Shown here piece by piece: positions 16,366 to 27,200 of a stretch of 64,000 nucleotides of DNA. Origin of the DNA: Lewinellaceae bacterium (GTDB taxonomy: Bacteria; Bacteroidota; Bacteroidia; Chitinophagales; Saprospiraceae); contig JACJYE010000006.1 of NCBI GenBank assembly GCA_020636255.1, positions 1-64,000 on the forward strand, given 5' to 3'. The first letter of the stretch is position 1. Each line of letters begins with the position of its first letter. Both the position numbers and the translations under genes were made by a program. The notes below the pieces were generated by a model. That model had not been told where the DNA came from, searched no databases, and saw nothing but the letters and a program-made list of their open reading frames with translations.

Positions 16366-17469
16366 ATGGAGTCCAAAAGCAATAACGGCATGTCGATCAT
16401 AACGCCTAAATCTGAGGCTTTCCTTCAGCAATACCTCAACAACGCCTCCCCCACAGGCTTCGAAGCCGCCGGCCAGCAGCTATGGCTGGAATACCTCAAG
16501 CCTTATGTCCACGAATGGCACCTCGATAACTACGGCACCGCCTTTGGGGTGATCAACCCCGGCAAAGACTTTCGCGTCGTGATCGAAGGGCATGCCGACG
16601 AGATCTCCTGGTTCGTCCACTACATCTCCGATGACGGTTTCATCAACGTCATCCGGAACGGTGGCTCCGACCACGTGATCGCGCCCTCGAAGCGCGTCAA
16701 TATCCACACCAAGAACGGGATCGTCAAAGGCGTTTTCGGCTGGCCCGCCATCCACACCCGGCAGGGTGAAGACGCCAAACTCGCCCCCAGGCTCGACAAT
16801 ATCTTCATCGATGTGGGCGCCAAAGATAAGGAGGAAGTGCTCAAAATGGGTGTCCACGTCGGTTGCGTGATCACCTACGAAGATGAGATGGACATCCTCA
16901 ACGGCCGGTATTACGTAGGCCGTGCGCTCGATAACCGCATGGGAGGCTTCTGCGTGGCAGAGGTGGCCCGGTTGGTACACGAGAATAAGGTCGACCTGCC
17001 CTACAGCCTCTACGTGGTCAATTCGGTACAGGAAGAGGTCGGCCTGCGCGGCGCCGAAATGGTGGCCCAGACGATAAAACCCAACGTCGCCATCGTCACC
17101 GACGTGACGCACGACACCCATACGCCGCTGGTCAGCAGCAAGAAGTTCGGCGATGTCAAAAGCGGCAGCGGGCCGTCCATCACCTATGCGCCCGCTGTGC
17201 ACAACAAGCTGCTGCATCTCATCATCGACACGGCTGAAGAAAAAGGGATACCCTTTCAGCGGGAAGCTTCCTCGCGCCGCACCGGCACCGATACCGACGC
17301 CTTCGCCTATTCCAACGGCGGAGTGCCTTCCGCACTCATCTCCCTGCCCCTGCGCTATATGCACACGACCGTGGAGATGGCGCACAAGGAAGACGTCAAC
17401 AACGTGATCAGGCTGATCTACGAAGTGCTGCTTAAGATCCAGAACGGGCACAATTTCAAGTACTTCTAG
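16366..17469 (+). CDS. M42-family aminopeptidase
   Basis: 367-aa cytosolic metallo-aminopeptidase (glutamyl aminopeptidase/FrvX/tetrahedral peptidase family). Metal ligands and catalytic residues are visible: GHADEISW (His-Asp region), RALDNRMGG (bridging Asp), VQEEVGLRGAE (catalytic Glu-Glu), VTDVTHDTHTP (Asp) and YMHTTVEMAHKED (final His). Homologues form large dodecameric complexes trimming peptides after the proteasome or proteases. The start at ATG 16366 is chosen because the upstream in-frame stretch has no coding character and contains a TATCTTTG promoter box. Confidence 0.93.
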   Translation: MESKSNNGMSIITPKSEAFLQQYLNNASPTGFEAAGQQLWLEYLKPYVHEWHLDNYGTAFGVINPGKDFRVVIEGHADEISWFVHYISDDGFINVIRNGGSDHVIAPSKRVNIHTKNGIVKGVFGWPAIHTRQGEDAKLAPRLDNIFIDVGAKDKEEVLKMGVHVGCVITYEDEMDILNGRYYVGRALDNRMGGFCVAEVARLVHENKVDLPYSLYVVNSVQEEVGLRGAEMVAQTIKPNVAIVTDVTHDTHTPLVSSKKFGDVKSGSGPSITYAPAVHNKLLHLIIDTAEEKGIPFQREASSRRTGTDTDAFAYSNGGVPSALISLPLRYMHTTVEMAHKEDVNNVIRLIYEVLLKIQNGHNFKYF

Positions 17470-17547
17470 CACAGCCAGGCAACCATACCGAGGGCTGAAT
17501 GGTTGAAAGGTTGATGGCTGGCCTGCAATTACCAAAGTAGCCCGTTG

Positions 17548-18399
17548 ATGCGATACGTCCTTGCCTTCATCAACCTCCTGCTGTACAGCAACCTGTGGAT
17601 TGCCTGTGCCGCAGTGGCCATGGCGGCCCAAACCCAGTTCCTGCTCACCGGAAAAGTACAGCCCACTCCCCTGCTGGCCTTTATTTTTTTCGCCACACTT
17701 TCCCTTTACGCCATGCACCGGGTCATAGGCCTGGAAAAGGTCAGGCCCTTCCAGTCGCACGGCCGGTATCTGCTCATCAGCCGGTTCCGGCAGCCCATCG
17801 CCTGGTATGCCGTGATCGCCGCCGCCGGCGCTGCTTTTTTCTTTTTCCAGTTGCCTTTTTCCCTGCAGGTGGCGGCGGTGCTGCCCTCCCTGATCTCTCT
17901 GGCCTACGTACTGCCCTTTTTTCGGGGGCGCCGCCTGCGCGACCTCAACTATATCAAGATATTCCTCATCGCCATCGCCTGGAGCTGGATCACGGTATAC
18001 CTGCCCGCTCTGGAGCTGGGTTTGAGCCGCAACATCCCCATGATGGCCATGGTGCTGGAGCGCGCCTTGTTCGTTTTCGCGCTCACGCTGCCTTTCGACA
18101 TCCGCGACCTCGAGGTCGACCGCTTTACCGGGGTCAGGACCCTGCCTTCCATGCTGGGCGCCAGGGCCGTTAAATGGCTCGCCTTCGCTACCCTGCTGGC
18201 CATGATGGCCCTGGCGGGCCTCAACTACCACATCGACGTGTACAATACGGGGCAATTCCTGGGTCTCGCCCTTTCGGCCGCCATCACCTTTGCGCTCACC
18301 ACCGTAGCGGGACGGATGCAGCACGACTACTTTTACACCGGCCTGCTGGACGGGATGATGATCGTGCAGTTCGTACTGGTGTGGGTGCTTGGGAAATGA
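17548..18399 (+). CDS. UbiA-like membrane prenyltransferase homologue
   Basis: 283 aa with about eight predicted transmembrane helices. The second aspartate-rich region DIRDLEVDRFTGVRTLPSMLG fits the UbiA family, which transfers prenyl groups onto aromatic acceptors. In the place of the first NDxxDxxxD motif there is only LYAMHRVIGLEKV, so the Mg-diphosphate site looks incomplete. This pattern is found in poorly characterised Bacteroidota members. Catalysis is uncertain. The ATG at 17548 directly follows a TTG. Confidence 0.7.
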   Translation: MRYVLAFINLLLYSNLWIACAAVAMAAQTQFLLTGKVQPTPLLAFIFFATLSLYAMHRVIGLEKVRPFQSHGRYLLISRFRQPIAWYAVIAAAGAAFFFFQLPFSLQVAAVLPSLISLAYVLPFFRGRRLRDLNYIKIFLIAIAWSWITVYLPALELGLSRNIPMMAMVLERALFVFALTLPFDIRDLEVDRFTGVRTLPSMLGARAVKWLAFATLLAMMALAGLNYHIDVYNTGQFLGLALSAAITFALTTVAGRMQHDYFYTGLLDGMMIVQFVLVWVLGK

Positions 18400-18401
18400 A
18401 T

Positions 18402-18421
18402 AGTGCTGTGACACCAGCACT
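18402..18421 (+). terminator. Hairpin after the UbiA-like gene
   Basis: AGTGCTG and CAGCACT form a 7-bp stem with a 6-base loop, 2 bases after the stop codon. No U-run follows, so terminator function is only suggested. The remaining ~135 bases to the next gene hold short CTCATTGT repeats and nothing else recognisable. Confidence 0.35.
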
Positions 18422-18558
18422 GTAAAGATGGCGCCAGGCCAGGATGGCCTCATTGTCTCATTGTCTCATGGCTTCTAAGCCAGGATACTCCCAACTATGT
18501 GGCCATATACCAGGGGCATAGCTCAAATTCGCAAGAAACTCCAGCCCCCAGTCAAACC

Positions 18559-19554
18559 TTAAAAATGCACCAGCCGGGTGGAATGCTCCGCAGGGTGGAC
18601 GAAGCCTTTGAGGTTGGCCTTGGGAGGCAGGAACTGCCAGGGGGTGGTTTGGTTCGTCCAGTCGAACTCGTTTTTTTCCAGATAGCGTTTGCGGTATTCG
18701 ACCGGGGTACAGGAGCGGTATTTTTTAAACAGGCGGTTAAAATTGGCGAGGTTGTTAAAACCGGACCTGGCGCTGGCCTGGGCTACCGTATCATCGGAGT
18801 CCAGCAATAACTTACAGGCGTGGCCGATGCGCAGGTCGATCAGGAACTGGGTGAAGCTGCGGAAGGCGTATTTTTGAAAAAAATGGCTGAAGGCCGATTC
18901 ACTCATGTGCACCTGCGCCGCAGCGTCGCTGATCCTCAGGTTGGGGTCGGTGAAATGTTTCAGGATATAGGCATAGGCCACCTGGATGCGGTTGCGCTCT
19001 GAGCGGTGCGGCTCCGGCGAGAAGCCCAGGCTGGCCAACAGCTCCGTTTCCGTGGAATTGGACAGCAGGTCGAGCAACTGAAAAAGCTCGATGATGTTGG
19101 CGAAACCCCTGTCTTCCGTCAGGCTCACCATTATTCGCATAGCCTCGTCGAAGGTTTTACCGTGAAACTTTATGCCCCTGCTGGAATCCTTCAGCAGCTT
19201 CCGGATCTTGAAAAAGCGATCCTTCTGGAACATCTGCCCGACGAAGAGGTCGGCGGCAAACTGTACGGTGATGACCCGATAAGGATGCCCGTTGCCGAGC
19301 ATCTGCTGGTCGCCGTCCCATTTGTGGTACAGATAGGGGCCCAGCAATACCAGGTCCCCATCCGCAAAGCGCTCGGTAGAATCGCCCACTACCCGGGTGC
19401 CGGAAATGCCCACCACGAGGTTGAGCTCGTATTCCGGGTGGTTGTGGATGGGATAATCAAAACCGTTGGACACGGAATCCAGCACTACGAAAACATCCTG
19501 CGACTTGAGCGGTGTAATTTCCCGGTAGATATGCATAGGGCCATTGATTTTCAC
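18559..19554 (-). CDS. AraC-family transcriptional regulator
   Basis: 331 aa. A cupin-type sensor domain (residues ~10-150; YPIHNHPEYELNLVVG is the metal/ligand-binding barrel strand) is followed by a double helix-turn-helix AraC domain (~225-320; RISDAAAQVHMSESAFSHFF and the second helix pair SGFNNLANFNRLFKKY). Divergent from susC with 90 bases between, so it probably senses a sugar and activates the glycan locus. The start is GTG at 19554; the ATG at 19536 (MHIYREIT) is an equally good choice. Confidence 0.92.
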   Translation of the reverse strand: MKINGPMHIYREITPLKSQDVFVVLDSVSNGFDYPIHNHPEYELNLVVGISGTRVVGDSTERFADGDLVLLGPYLYHKWDGDQQMLGNGHPYRVITVQFAADLFVGQMFQKDRFFKIRKLLKDSSRGIKFHGKTFDEAMRIMVSLTEDRGFANIIELFQLLDLLSNSTETELLASLGFSPEPHRSERNRIQVAYAYILKHFTDPNLRISDAAAQVHMSESAFSHFFQKYAFRSFTQFLIDLRIGHACKLLLDSDDTVAQASARSGFNNLANFNRLFKKYRSCTPVEYRKRYLEKNEFDWTNQTTPWQFLPPKANLKGFVHPAEHSTRLVHF

Positions 19555-19644
19555 TCATAAAAATACTATCTTTCTACATTATTATACCACTTCCCTGTCG
19601 CCCGGTTTGAGATATTTGCTTACAGCGAATAAAACCAAAACCGT

Positions 19645-22600
19645 ATGCGCCCCCTAGCCATTACGCTCCTAATGCTCCTGTTTGCATCCCTGCACATCGG
19701 AGCCCAGCCCTTCACCATAACCGGGACTATCACTTCGAAGGAAGATAAACAGCCGCTTATCGGAGCGACCGTGCAGGAAAAGGGCACGCCCAACGGTACG
19801 GTCTCCGATGTCGACGGCAGTTTCAGCCTCGCCCTCGCTTCGCCACAGGCTACCCTCGTTATTAGTTATGTAGGCTTTGAAAGCATGGAGGTTCCGGTAC
19901 AGGGCCGCGCCCTGCTGCCCATCGTTTTGTCGGTACAACCCAACCTCATGGACGAAGTGGTCGTGACCGGCTATAAACAGGAGATCCGAAGCGACGTAGC
20001 CTCAGCCATCGCCTCCGTCAAGGCAAAGGACATCGAGCAACTCGTCGTGGTGGGTATCGACCAGGCCCTGCAGGGGCAGGCGCCGGGTGTTATGGTCACA
20101 CAGGTCACCGGTTCGCCGGGCGACGACATCGCCGTCAGGATACGGGGGGTCGGGACCCTGGGCAATAACAACCCTCTTTACGTTATCGACGGCGTACCGG
20201 CCACCGGCAATATCAATATGTTCTCGATCAGCGACATCGAGTCTATCGAAGTACTGAAAGATGCAGCGGCAGCGGCCATTTACGGGTCGAGGGCGGCCAA
20301 TGGCGTCGTACTCATCACCACCAAAAAAGGCAAAACCGGCGAGCCGGTTTTCGAGTTCGAAGCCTACCAGGGCGTGCAGCAGCCCGTCAATCTGCCGAAG
20401 CTGCTCAACGCCGAGGAATACCTCACGCTGCGCAACGAGGCCATCACCAACGCCAACCTGCAGCGCAACCCTGCCAACCAGCTCGCCACTTACGACACCG
20501 GCATCCTGGATACCCTTCCCGACAACGACTGGCTCGATATGCTTTTCAGCCCGGCATCTATACAGCGGTACTCTCTGTCGGCCCGAGGCGGCGGCGAGTC
20601 CGGCAATTTTTACATCTCCGGCGAGTACCTTACGCAGGAAGGCATCTTCAAAAGCCAGGGGTTTGACAAATACCAGTTGCGCTTTAACGGCGAGATCGGC
20701 AGCCGCCGCTTCCGGGTGGGCAACAACCTGGCCTTTTCCCATACCGACAGGCGGGTCATCAACAGCTCCGGCGACGGCTATGGCGCCGGCAACGAGCTGA
20801 GCGGCATCCGTTATGCCCTCATCGCGGCGCCCGTATTACCCGTTCGCTATCCCGATGGCAGGTATATCAATGTGACCTCCGAACTGGGCGAGCCGGTGCT
20901 CTTCGGGGACGGCAACGCCAACCCGCTCGTTTTCGTTGAAAATACCGACTGGACGGTCAAGCGGTACCGCATCTTCGGCAACGTTTACGCCGAGCTGACG
21001 ATCCTCGACGGCCTGAAAATGCGCAGCACCCTCGGCGGCGACTTCCAGTTCGAGCGGGAGAAATTGTTCAAGAAACGCCTTTCCCAGGCCATCTACGACC
21101 CCACTTCGCTCAACGAAGGGCGGGTGTTCGACCAGACGCTGGTATGGAACAACACCATCGATTTTCAGCGCACTTTTGGCGGGCACCGCGTTTCGGCCCT
21201 GGTGGGTATGGAAGCCATACAGAACCACACCGACTACCTCGGGGCTTCGGCGAGCAACTTCCGCCGCACGGACCCCCTGTTCCGCTATATCGACGCCAGC
21301 GACCCCGTCGAGCTCACCAACGTCGGCGCATCGGGCATTGCCACGGAGTGGGCGTTGCTGTCCTGGTTCGGCCAGGTGGGGTATTCCTATAACAGCCGGT
21401 ACGTCGTCAGCGCGGCGGTGCGGCGCGACGGCTCCTCCCGCTTCGGCAAGAACAACCGCTGGGGTACCTTCCCATCCGTTTCGGCAGCCTGGAACATCTC
21501 GAATGAGCCATTTTTTGAAGACGTGCGCTTCATCTCCACGCTAAAACTTCGGGGCAGCTGGGGGCAGCTCGGCAACCAGGAGATCGGGGTCTATCCTTAT
21601 AGCTCACTGGTCAGCACCGGCGATTACGTTTACGTCTTCGGCGACAATATCGCTACGGGCGCCAGCATCGTCGAAACCGGCAACAGCAATATCAAGTGGG
21701 AGACCAGCACGCAGACGAACCTGGGCATGGATGTCAGCTTCTGGAAAGACCGCCTGTCCCTTACGGCCGACGCCTTCCGCAAACGCACCGAGGACATCCT
21801 GGTCAGGGTGCCCGTACCGCAGGCCGGCGGCTCAACCCGCCCGCCATTTGTCAATGCCGCCACCGTTGAGAACAAAGGGCTTGAACTGGGGCTGTCGTAC
21901 CGCAACCGGATAGGCAAATTCACCTACAACATCGGGGCCAATATCGCCAAAGTGCATAATGAGGTCCTTTCCATTGCCGACAGCGAGCCCATCCTCGGCG
22001 GCTTCGGGCTGTCGGACGGGCCTATTACCAAAACCGAGCCGGGGCAGCCCGTGGGTTCTTTCTTCCTATGGGAAATGGAGGGCATATTCCAGTCGCAGGA
22101 AGAAATAGACAACAGCCCGTTCCAGACCCAGTTCACCCAACCCGGCGACGTAAAATTCGCGGACCTGAACGGCGACAACGTCATTGACGACAAGGACCGC
22201 CGCCATGTCGGCAGCCCGTTCCCCGGTTTCACATACGGCATCTCGGCATCCTTCAACTGGGAGAACCTCGATTTTTCGGCCCTGCTTCAGGGTATTCAGG
22301 GCAACGATGTGTATTTCCTGTACGGCAACTTTGCCTATGAAACGCAGCTGCGGGGTTTCAACTCCTACGCCGGGCTGCTCAACCGCTGGACGCCGGACAA
22401 TACCGATACCGATATCCCCAAGGTGAGCGTTGACGACCGCAACGGCAACCGCCGCATCTCGACCCGCTTCCTCGAAGACGGCTCCTACCTGCGCGTCCGC
22501 AACGTTACGCTCGGCTACAACTTTAAGGACTTGCTGAAGTGGGAAGGCGTCAGCAGCCTTCGGCTTTACCTGACCGTACAGAACGCATTGACGATAACGA

Positions 22601-22746
22601 ATTACCCGGGCCTGGACCCCGAGATCCAGGCCAATGCCAACGACACCCGCGGACTGGGCATCTCTTCCGACCTCAGCGTGGGCATCGACTGGGGTACCGT
22701 ACCTGCGCCGAGAACCTGGATCGCGGGCCTGCAGCTAGGCTTCTGA
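19645..22746 (+). CDS. SusC/RagA-type TonB-dependent outer-membrane transporter
   Basis: 1033 aa, typical length. Signal peptide (1-20), carboxypeptidase-like beta-sandwich (~23-105; ITGTITSKEDKQPLIGATVQ), TonB box/link (DEVVVTGYK), plug with the SusC-family signature (VRIRGVGTLGNNNPLYVIDG and AAAAIYGSRAANGVVLITTKKG), then a large barrel ending WIAGLQLGF with terminal aromatic residue. It imports oligosaccharides into the periplasm using TonB energy, with the SusD partner encoded 55 bases downstream. First gene of the plus-strand half of the glycan locus. Confidence 0.96.
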   Translation: MRPLAITLLMLLFASLHIGAQPFTITGTITSKEDKQPLIGATVQEKGTPNGTVSDVDGSFSLALASPQATLVISYVGFESMEVPVQGRALLPIVLSVQPNLMDEVVVTGYKQEIRSDVASAIASVKAKDIEQLVVVGIDQALQGQAPGVMVTQVTGSPGDDIAVRIRGVGTLGNNNPLYVIDGVPATGNINMFSISDIESIEVLKDAAAAAIYGSRAANGVVLITTKKGKTGEPVFEFEAYQGVQQPVNLPKLLNAEEYLTLRNEAITNANLQRNPANQLATYDTGILDTLPDNDWLDMLFSPASIQRYSLSARGGGESGNFYISGEYLTQEGIFKSQGFDKYQLRFNGEIGSRRFRVGNNLAFSHTDRRVINSSGDGYGAGNELSGIRYALIAAPVLPVRYPDGRYINVTSELGEPVLFGDGNANPLVFVENTDWTVKRYRIFGNVYAELTILDGLKMRSTLGGDFQFEREKLFKKRLSQAIYDPTSLNEGRVFDQTLVWNNTIDFQRTFGGHRVSALVGMEAIQNHTDYLGASASNFRRTDPLFRYIDASDPVELTNVGASGIATEWALLSWFGQVGYSYNSRYVVSAAVRRDGSSRFGKNNRWGTFPSVSAAWNISNEPFFEDVRFISTLKLRGSWGQLGNQEIGVYPYSSLVSTGDYVYVFGDNIATGASIVETGNSNIKWETSTQTNLGMDVSFWKDRLSLTADAFRKRTEDILVRVPVPQAGGSTRPPFVNAATVENKGLELGLSYRNRIGKFTYNIGANIAKVHNEVLSIADSEPILGGFGLSDGPITKTEPGQPVGSFFLWEMEGIFQSQEEIDNSPFQTQFTQPGDVKFADLNGDNVIDDKDRRHVGSPFPGFTYGISASFNWENLDFSALLQGIQGNDVYFLYGNFAYETQLRGFNSYAGLLNRWTPDNTDTDIPKVSVDDRNGNRRISTRFLEDGSYLRVRNVTLGYNFKDLLKWEGVSSLRLYLTVQNALTITNYPGLDPEIQANANDTRGLGISSDLSVGIDWGTVPAPRTWIAGLQLGF

Positions 22747-22801
22747 CGAAGCCGGATCGCTATCCCTATTTGCTCCCTAAGCACCTCAAAGGCTTTCAAT
22801 T

Positions 22802-24232
22802 ATGAGATCAACAGCTTATTTCCTCCTCTTCCTGGCCCTGGGCGTTTTCTCCTGCGAGGGCATTCTCGACAAGGAGCCGATCGCGACGCTCGACGCCGGT
22901 TCCTTTTTCCAGACTGAAAACGACGCCGTTCAGGCGATCAACGCCGCTTACCGGCCGCTGTTGTTCAACAACGACAACGGCAACTTCTACTGGGCCTTCG
23001 CCGAGATCACTTCCGATGAGGCCATCACCGGTGGCGACGGCTCCCGGCCGGGCCTTGTGGAACTGGAGGCCTTTACCTACACGCCCCGCACCGAGGAGTT
23101 CAACACCTTCTGGAAGCTGCAGTACGACGGCATTACGCAGTGCAACCTCGTGCTGGACAACCTGCCGCAGGTGGACATGGGCGAAAGCCTGCGCGACCAG
23201 ATCACCGGCGAGGCGCTTTTCCTGCGCTCGTATTACTATTTCCTGCTGGTTCAGTCCTTTGGCGATGTCCCGCTGTTCACCAGTGTAGTCCCTCCTGACC
23301 AGCTGAAAGTACCCCGAAACCCGAAAGCGGAGATATACGCTCAGATCGAAGCCGATTGTGAGCAGGCAGCCCAGCTGCTGCCGGAAATGTACCCTCCCGC
23401 CGAAGCGGGGCGGGCCAGCAAAGGCGCAGCCTATGCCCTGGCAGCCAAGGCCTATCTGTACGAGAGCAAATGGGACAAGGTGGTGGAGTACACCGGCAAA
23501 GTCAGGTCGCTGGGCATCTACAGCCTGATGGCCGACTACGGTGACAATTTCCGGAAGGAAACCCAAAATAACAGCGAGAGCGTCTGGGAGATCCAACACG
23601 CCAACCTCGAGCTGGGCGTGGGCAACTTTCTCAACCAGTGGTGGATGTCCAGAAAGCTCGATGGCTATGGCTTTGCCGAGGCGACACCGGAATTCGTAGC
23701 CGCCTTCGAACCGGACGACCCCCGCCGCAAGTTCACCGTCGCGATGCGCAACGAGGAATACTTCGGGGCCATCTACAAAAACTCCTTTTCTTCGACCCAA
23801 TACAGCCCCAGGAAATATCTGCAGGACACCTCGTCGGTATCGCAGGCATCCGACGGCGATATCAACTATACTGCCATCCGTTATGCCGAGGTGCTGCTGT
23901 GGGAAGCCGAAGCCCTCAACGAGCTGGGCAGGACTTCGGAAGCCCAGGCTCCGCTCGAACAGGTGCGCGCCCGCGCCCGGGCACAGGCGGAAGGCCCCGC
24001 CACGGCGCTACCGCCCATTACCACTACCAGCCAGCAGGAGATGCGGGAAGCCATTCGCCACGAACGCCAGGTAGAGCTCGGGTTCGAGCTACACCGCTTC
24101 TACGACCTCGTCCGATGGGGAATAGCGGGAGATATTCTTTCGGGTTTTGAAAAAGGCAAACACGAACTGTTCCCGCTACCGCAAACGGAGATCGACCTGA
24201 ACCCTTCGCTGGTGCAAAACCCGGGGTATTGA
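22802..24232 (+). CDS. SusD/RagB-type glycan-binding lipoprotein
   Basis: 476 aa, surface lipoprotein that forms the lid over the SusC channel. The lipobox is in LALGVFSCEG (Cys at ~18). SusD features are the N-terminal TPR-like helices (NDAVQAINAAYRPLLFNN), FLRSYYYFLLVQSFGDVPLFT, which is a near-invariant SusD segment, and the C-terminal IRHERQVELGFELHRFYDLVRWG. Immediately follows susC. Its ligand is expected to be the glycan handled by the neighbouring enzymes. Confidence 0.96.
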   Translation: MRSTAYFLLFLALGVFSCEGILDKEPIATLDAGSFFQTENDAVQAINAAYRPLLFNNDNGNFYWAFAEITSDEAITGGDGSRPGLVELEAFTYTPRTEEFNTFWKLQYDGITQCNLVLDNLPQVDMGESLRDQITGEALFLRSYYYFLLVQSFGDVPLFTSVVPPDQLKVPRNPKAEIYAQIEADCEQAAQLLPEMYPPAEAGRASKGAAYALAAKAYLYESKWDKVVEYTGKVRSLGIYSLMADYGDNFRKETQNNSESVWEIQHANLELGVGNFLNQWWMSRKLDGYGFAEATPEFVAAFEPDDPRRKFTVAMRNEEYFGAIYKNSFSSTQYSPRKYLQDTSSVSQASDGDINYTAIRYAEVLLWEAEALNELGRTSEAQAPLEQVRARARAQAEGPATALPPITTTSQQEMREAIRHERQVELGFELHRFYDLVRWGIAGDILSGFEKGKHELFPLPQTEIDLNPSLVQNPGY

Positions 24233-24260
24233 ACCTACTATTCACTTTATATCAGCATTC

Positions 24261-27200
24261 ATGCAAAGATCTGCAACATCTACTTTTTTTACACTCCTGT
24301 TAAGCTTCGTGATGGCGTGGGCACAACCCGGCCAGCTGGCCATTCCGAGGGTAGAACTGATGCCCAACCAGCCTGCGCCGTATAACGTACGCGACTGGAA
24401 AGCGGTGGCGGTTGCCTACGACGCCTTCGTTTATGACCTGAACAAAACGGGGCAGTATCTGCCTCTCTCCCACCTGAACGCAGCGGGGGTGAACTATCCG
24501 CAGATGGAAACCTTCAGGCTGCATACTTATGTCGGCACCAACTCCCCCTTCGGCAACGAATCCATCAACGTGCTGCCCTCCCTCGTCGGGGCAACGCTGG
24601 CCGGCGTAGACAAGAGCAACCACCTGGGGCGCAACTGGGTGCTGATGGCCCAGGATTTTTACAATAAGGCCAACGGCGAAAACCTCTACCTCAACAACGC
24701 GGGGGCCAGCAGCGGCGGCGACTGGTGGTACGACATGATGCCCAACGTCTATTTCTACCAGTTATACGCCCTGTACCCCGACATGGGGGGAGAGGCCGGC
24801 CTGCAGTTCAATACCATTGCCGGGCGGTTCCTCGAAGCCGTTCGCGCTATGGGCGGCAACGACGCTCCCTGGCAGCCGGCATATATGAACTACCGGGCCT
24901 GGAAATTCAGCACCATGGAACCCAACGACAATGGCGTACCCGAACCCGAAGCGGCAGGGGCCTTCGCCTGGGTGCTCTACAACGCATGGAAAGAGAGCGG
25001 CAACCCCGATTACCTGAAAGGCGCGGAATGGTCTGTCGAATTCCTCAACGAATGGGCAACGAACCCTTCCTACGAGCTACAGCTCCCCTATGGCACCCTG
25101 ACGGCGGCCAGGATGAACGCCGAGCTGGGCACCGAATACGATATAGAAAAAATGGTGAACTGGTCTTTCGACAGGGGCCCGCTGCGGGGCTGGGGCACCG
25201 TCGTCGGCAACTGGGGCGGCTTTGATGTGTCGGGCCTGGTGGGCGAGGCCAACGATGCCGGCAACGACTACGCCTTCCAGATGAACGGTGTGCAGCAGGC
25301 TGCAGCGCTGGCGCCTATGGTGCGCTACGACAAGCGCTACGCACGGGCCATCGGCAAGTGGATGCTCAACCTGGCGAACGCTACCCGACTGTTTTTCCCC
25401 GGCTTCCTGCCCTCCAACCTGCAGGATGCATCGGCATGGTCATCGGCCAATGACCCGGGCCAGGTGATCGGTTACGAAGCGCTACGGGAAAGCTGGCAGG
25501 GCTCGTCGCCCTTCTCCACCGGCGACGCGGTGAACGGGGGCTGGGCAGCTACCAACCTAGCCCTCTACGGGACCGCTTCGATAGGGTACCTCGGCGCATT
25601 GGTGGAAAAAACGGACGTGGATAAGATCCTGAAGATCGACCTGCTGGCTACGGATTTTTTCCGCGATGAGGCCTATCCCTCTTATCTGTTCTACAACGCC
25701 CACAACATCGCCAAAAGCGTGTCGTTCGAAGCAGGCCTTGTGCCGGTGGATATTTACGACGCCCTCTCCGAGTCGTTTATCGTAGAAAACGCTACCGGCA
25801 TAGTGAGCCTGAATATCCCTGCCAACGAAGCCATCCTCGTGGTGGCCTGCCCGGCTGGAGGCGCCATCACCTATGAAAAGAACAAAATGCTCGTCGACGG
25901 CGTAGTGGTGGATTACCGCCAAAGTGCTGTACCCTACACCCTTACGCCCCGTATAAAAGCCCTCGCCGCAGCAGATAACCCGCTGGAAACAGGCAGCACT
26001 ACTACCTTGTACTGTACGGTTTCTGATGAAGCTGCCGGGCCATTCACCTATCAATGGAGCGCCACGCAAGGCTCCATAAGCGGCACAGGCAGCGAAGTGG
26101 AATACACGGCGCCTGCCGCAGCGGCCGCCGTTGAGATACAGTGTATCGCCACCGACGGCGCCGGCGCTGCCGATACGGCCAGCCTGCTGATATCCGTCGT
26201 TCCCGAGATCAACCTGCCGCCACAAGTTATCGGCATAACAAAGAGCAAGCCCTTTGTCGGCCCCGGAGAAACGGCGCAGCTCAGCTGCCAGGCCACCGAC
26301 CCCAACGGCGGGCCGTTGAGTTATAACTGGGCGGTGTCCGGCGGCGCCATCACCGGCACGGGCAGTACAGTAGAATGGACGGCGCCTCTGGCGGAAGGCA
26401 TATATGCCGTAAGTGTAACTATTACGGACGACGGCGGGCTATCGGCTACCGCTACCGCCGCCCTGCTTGTCAAGATATTCGGTAGTACCAGCGGTAATAT
26501 CATTGCCGACTACCCTTTCAGCGGCAACGCCAACGACGTCAGCGGCAACAACCTGCACGGGCAGCCCAACGGAGCGCTCCTCACTGCCGACCGCTTTGGC
26601 AACCCGCAAAGCGCCTACTACTTTTATGGCGGGCCCCAGCATATCGCCGTGCCCAACAGCCCCATCCTCAATTTCCAGGAAAGCATCACGGCCAGCTGTT
26701 GGTTCAGCGCCGGCGGCCTGCCCGACAAGGAGACTTTCCTGCTTTCCCATGGGAGCTGGCAAAACCGGTGGAAACTGTCGATAACACCCGATAAGCTCCT
26801 GCGCTGGACTGTCAACACCCTCAGTGGCATTGCCGACCTCGATGCTACCGTGGCACTGCAGGTAGACAGTTTCTATCACGTGGCGGCCACTTATGACGGC
26901 AGCCTTCTGGCCCTTTACATCAACGGCGAATTGCACAGCTACAAAGCACTGAGCGGGTTGATGCGCACCACCGCCGTACCCTTCCTCATGGGGCAGATGC
27001 TGCCCGGCGAGACGAACTACAATTTTAAAGGCGTGATGGACGAAGTAAAGCTTTACGACTATGCGCTCAACCCGGATGCGGTAAAAACCCTGTACGAAAC
27101 AGGTACGGTACGGACGGAAGAAAGGGCCGGCGCCGCTCCCCTGGTGCTGTATCCAAACCCTGCTACGGAAATGCTGACGATCGCGCTTCCCGAACAAGCC

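Noticed and set aside
16480..18453. 657-aa open frame on the minus strand over the M42 peptidase and UbiA-like genes
   Set aside because: Rich in Gly/Gln/Val/Asp as expected for an antisense shadow of GC-rich genes; both plus-strand proteins have clear family motifs.
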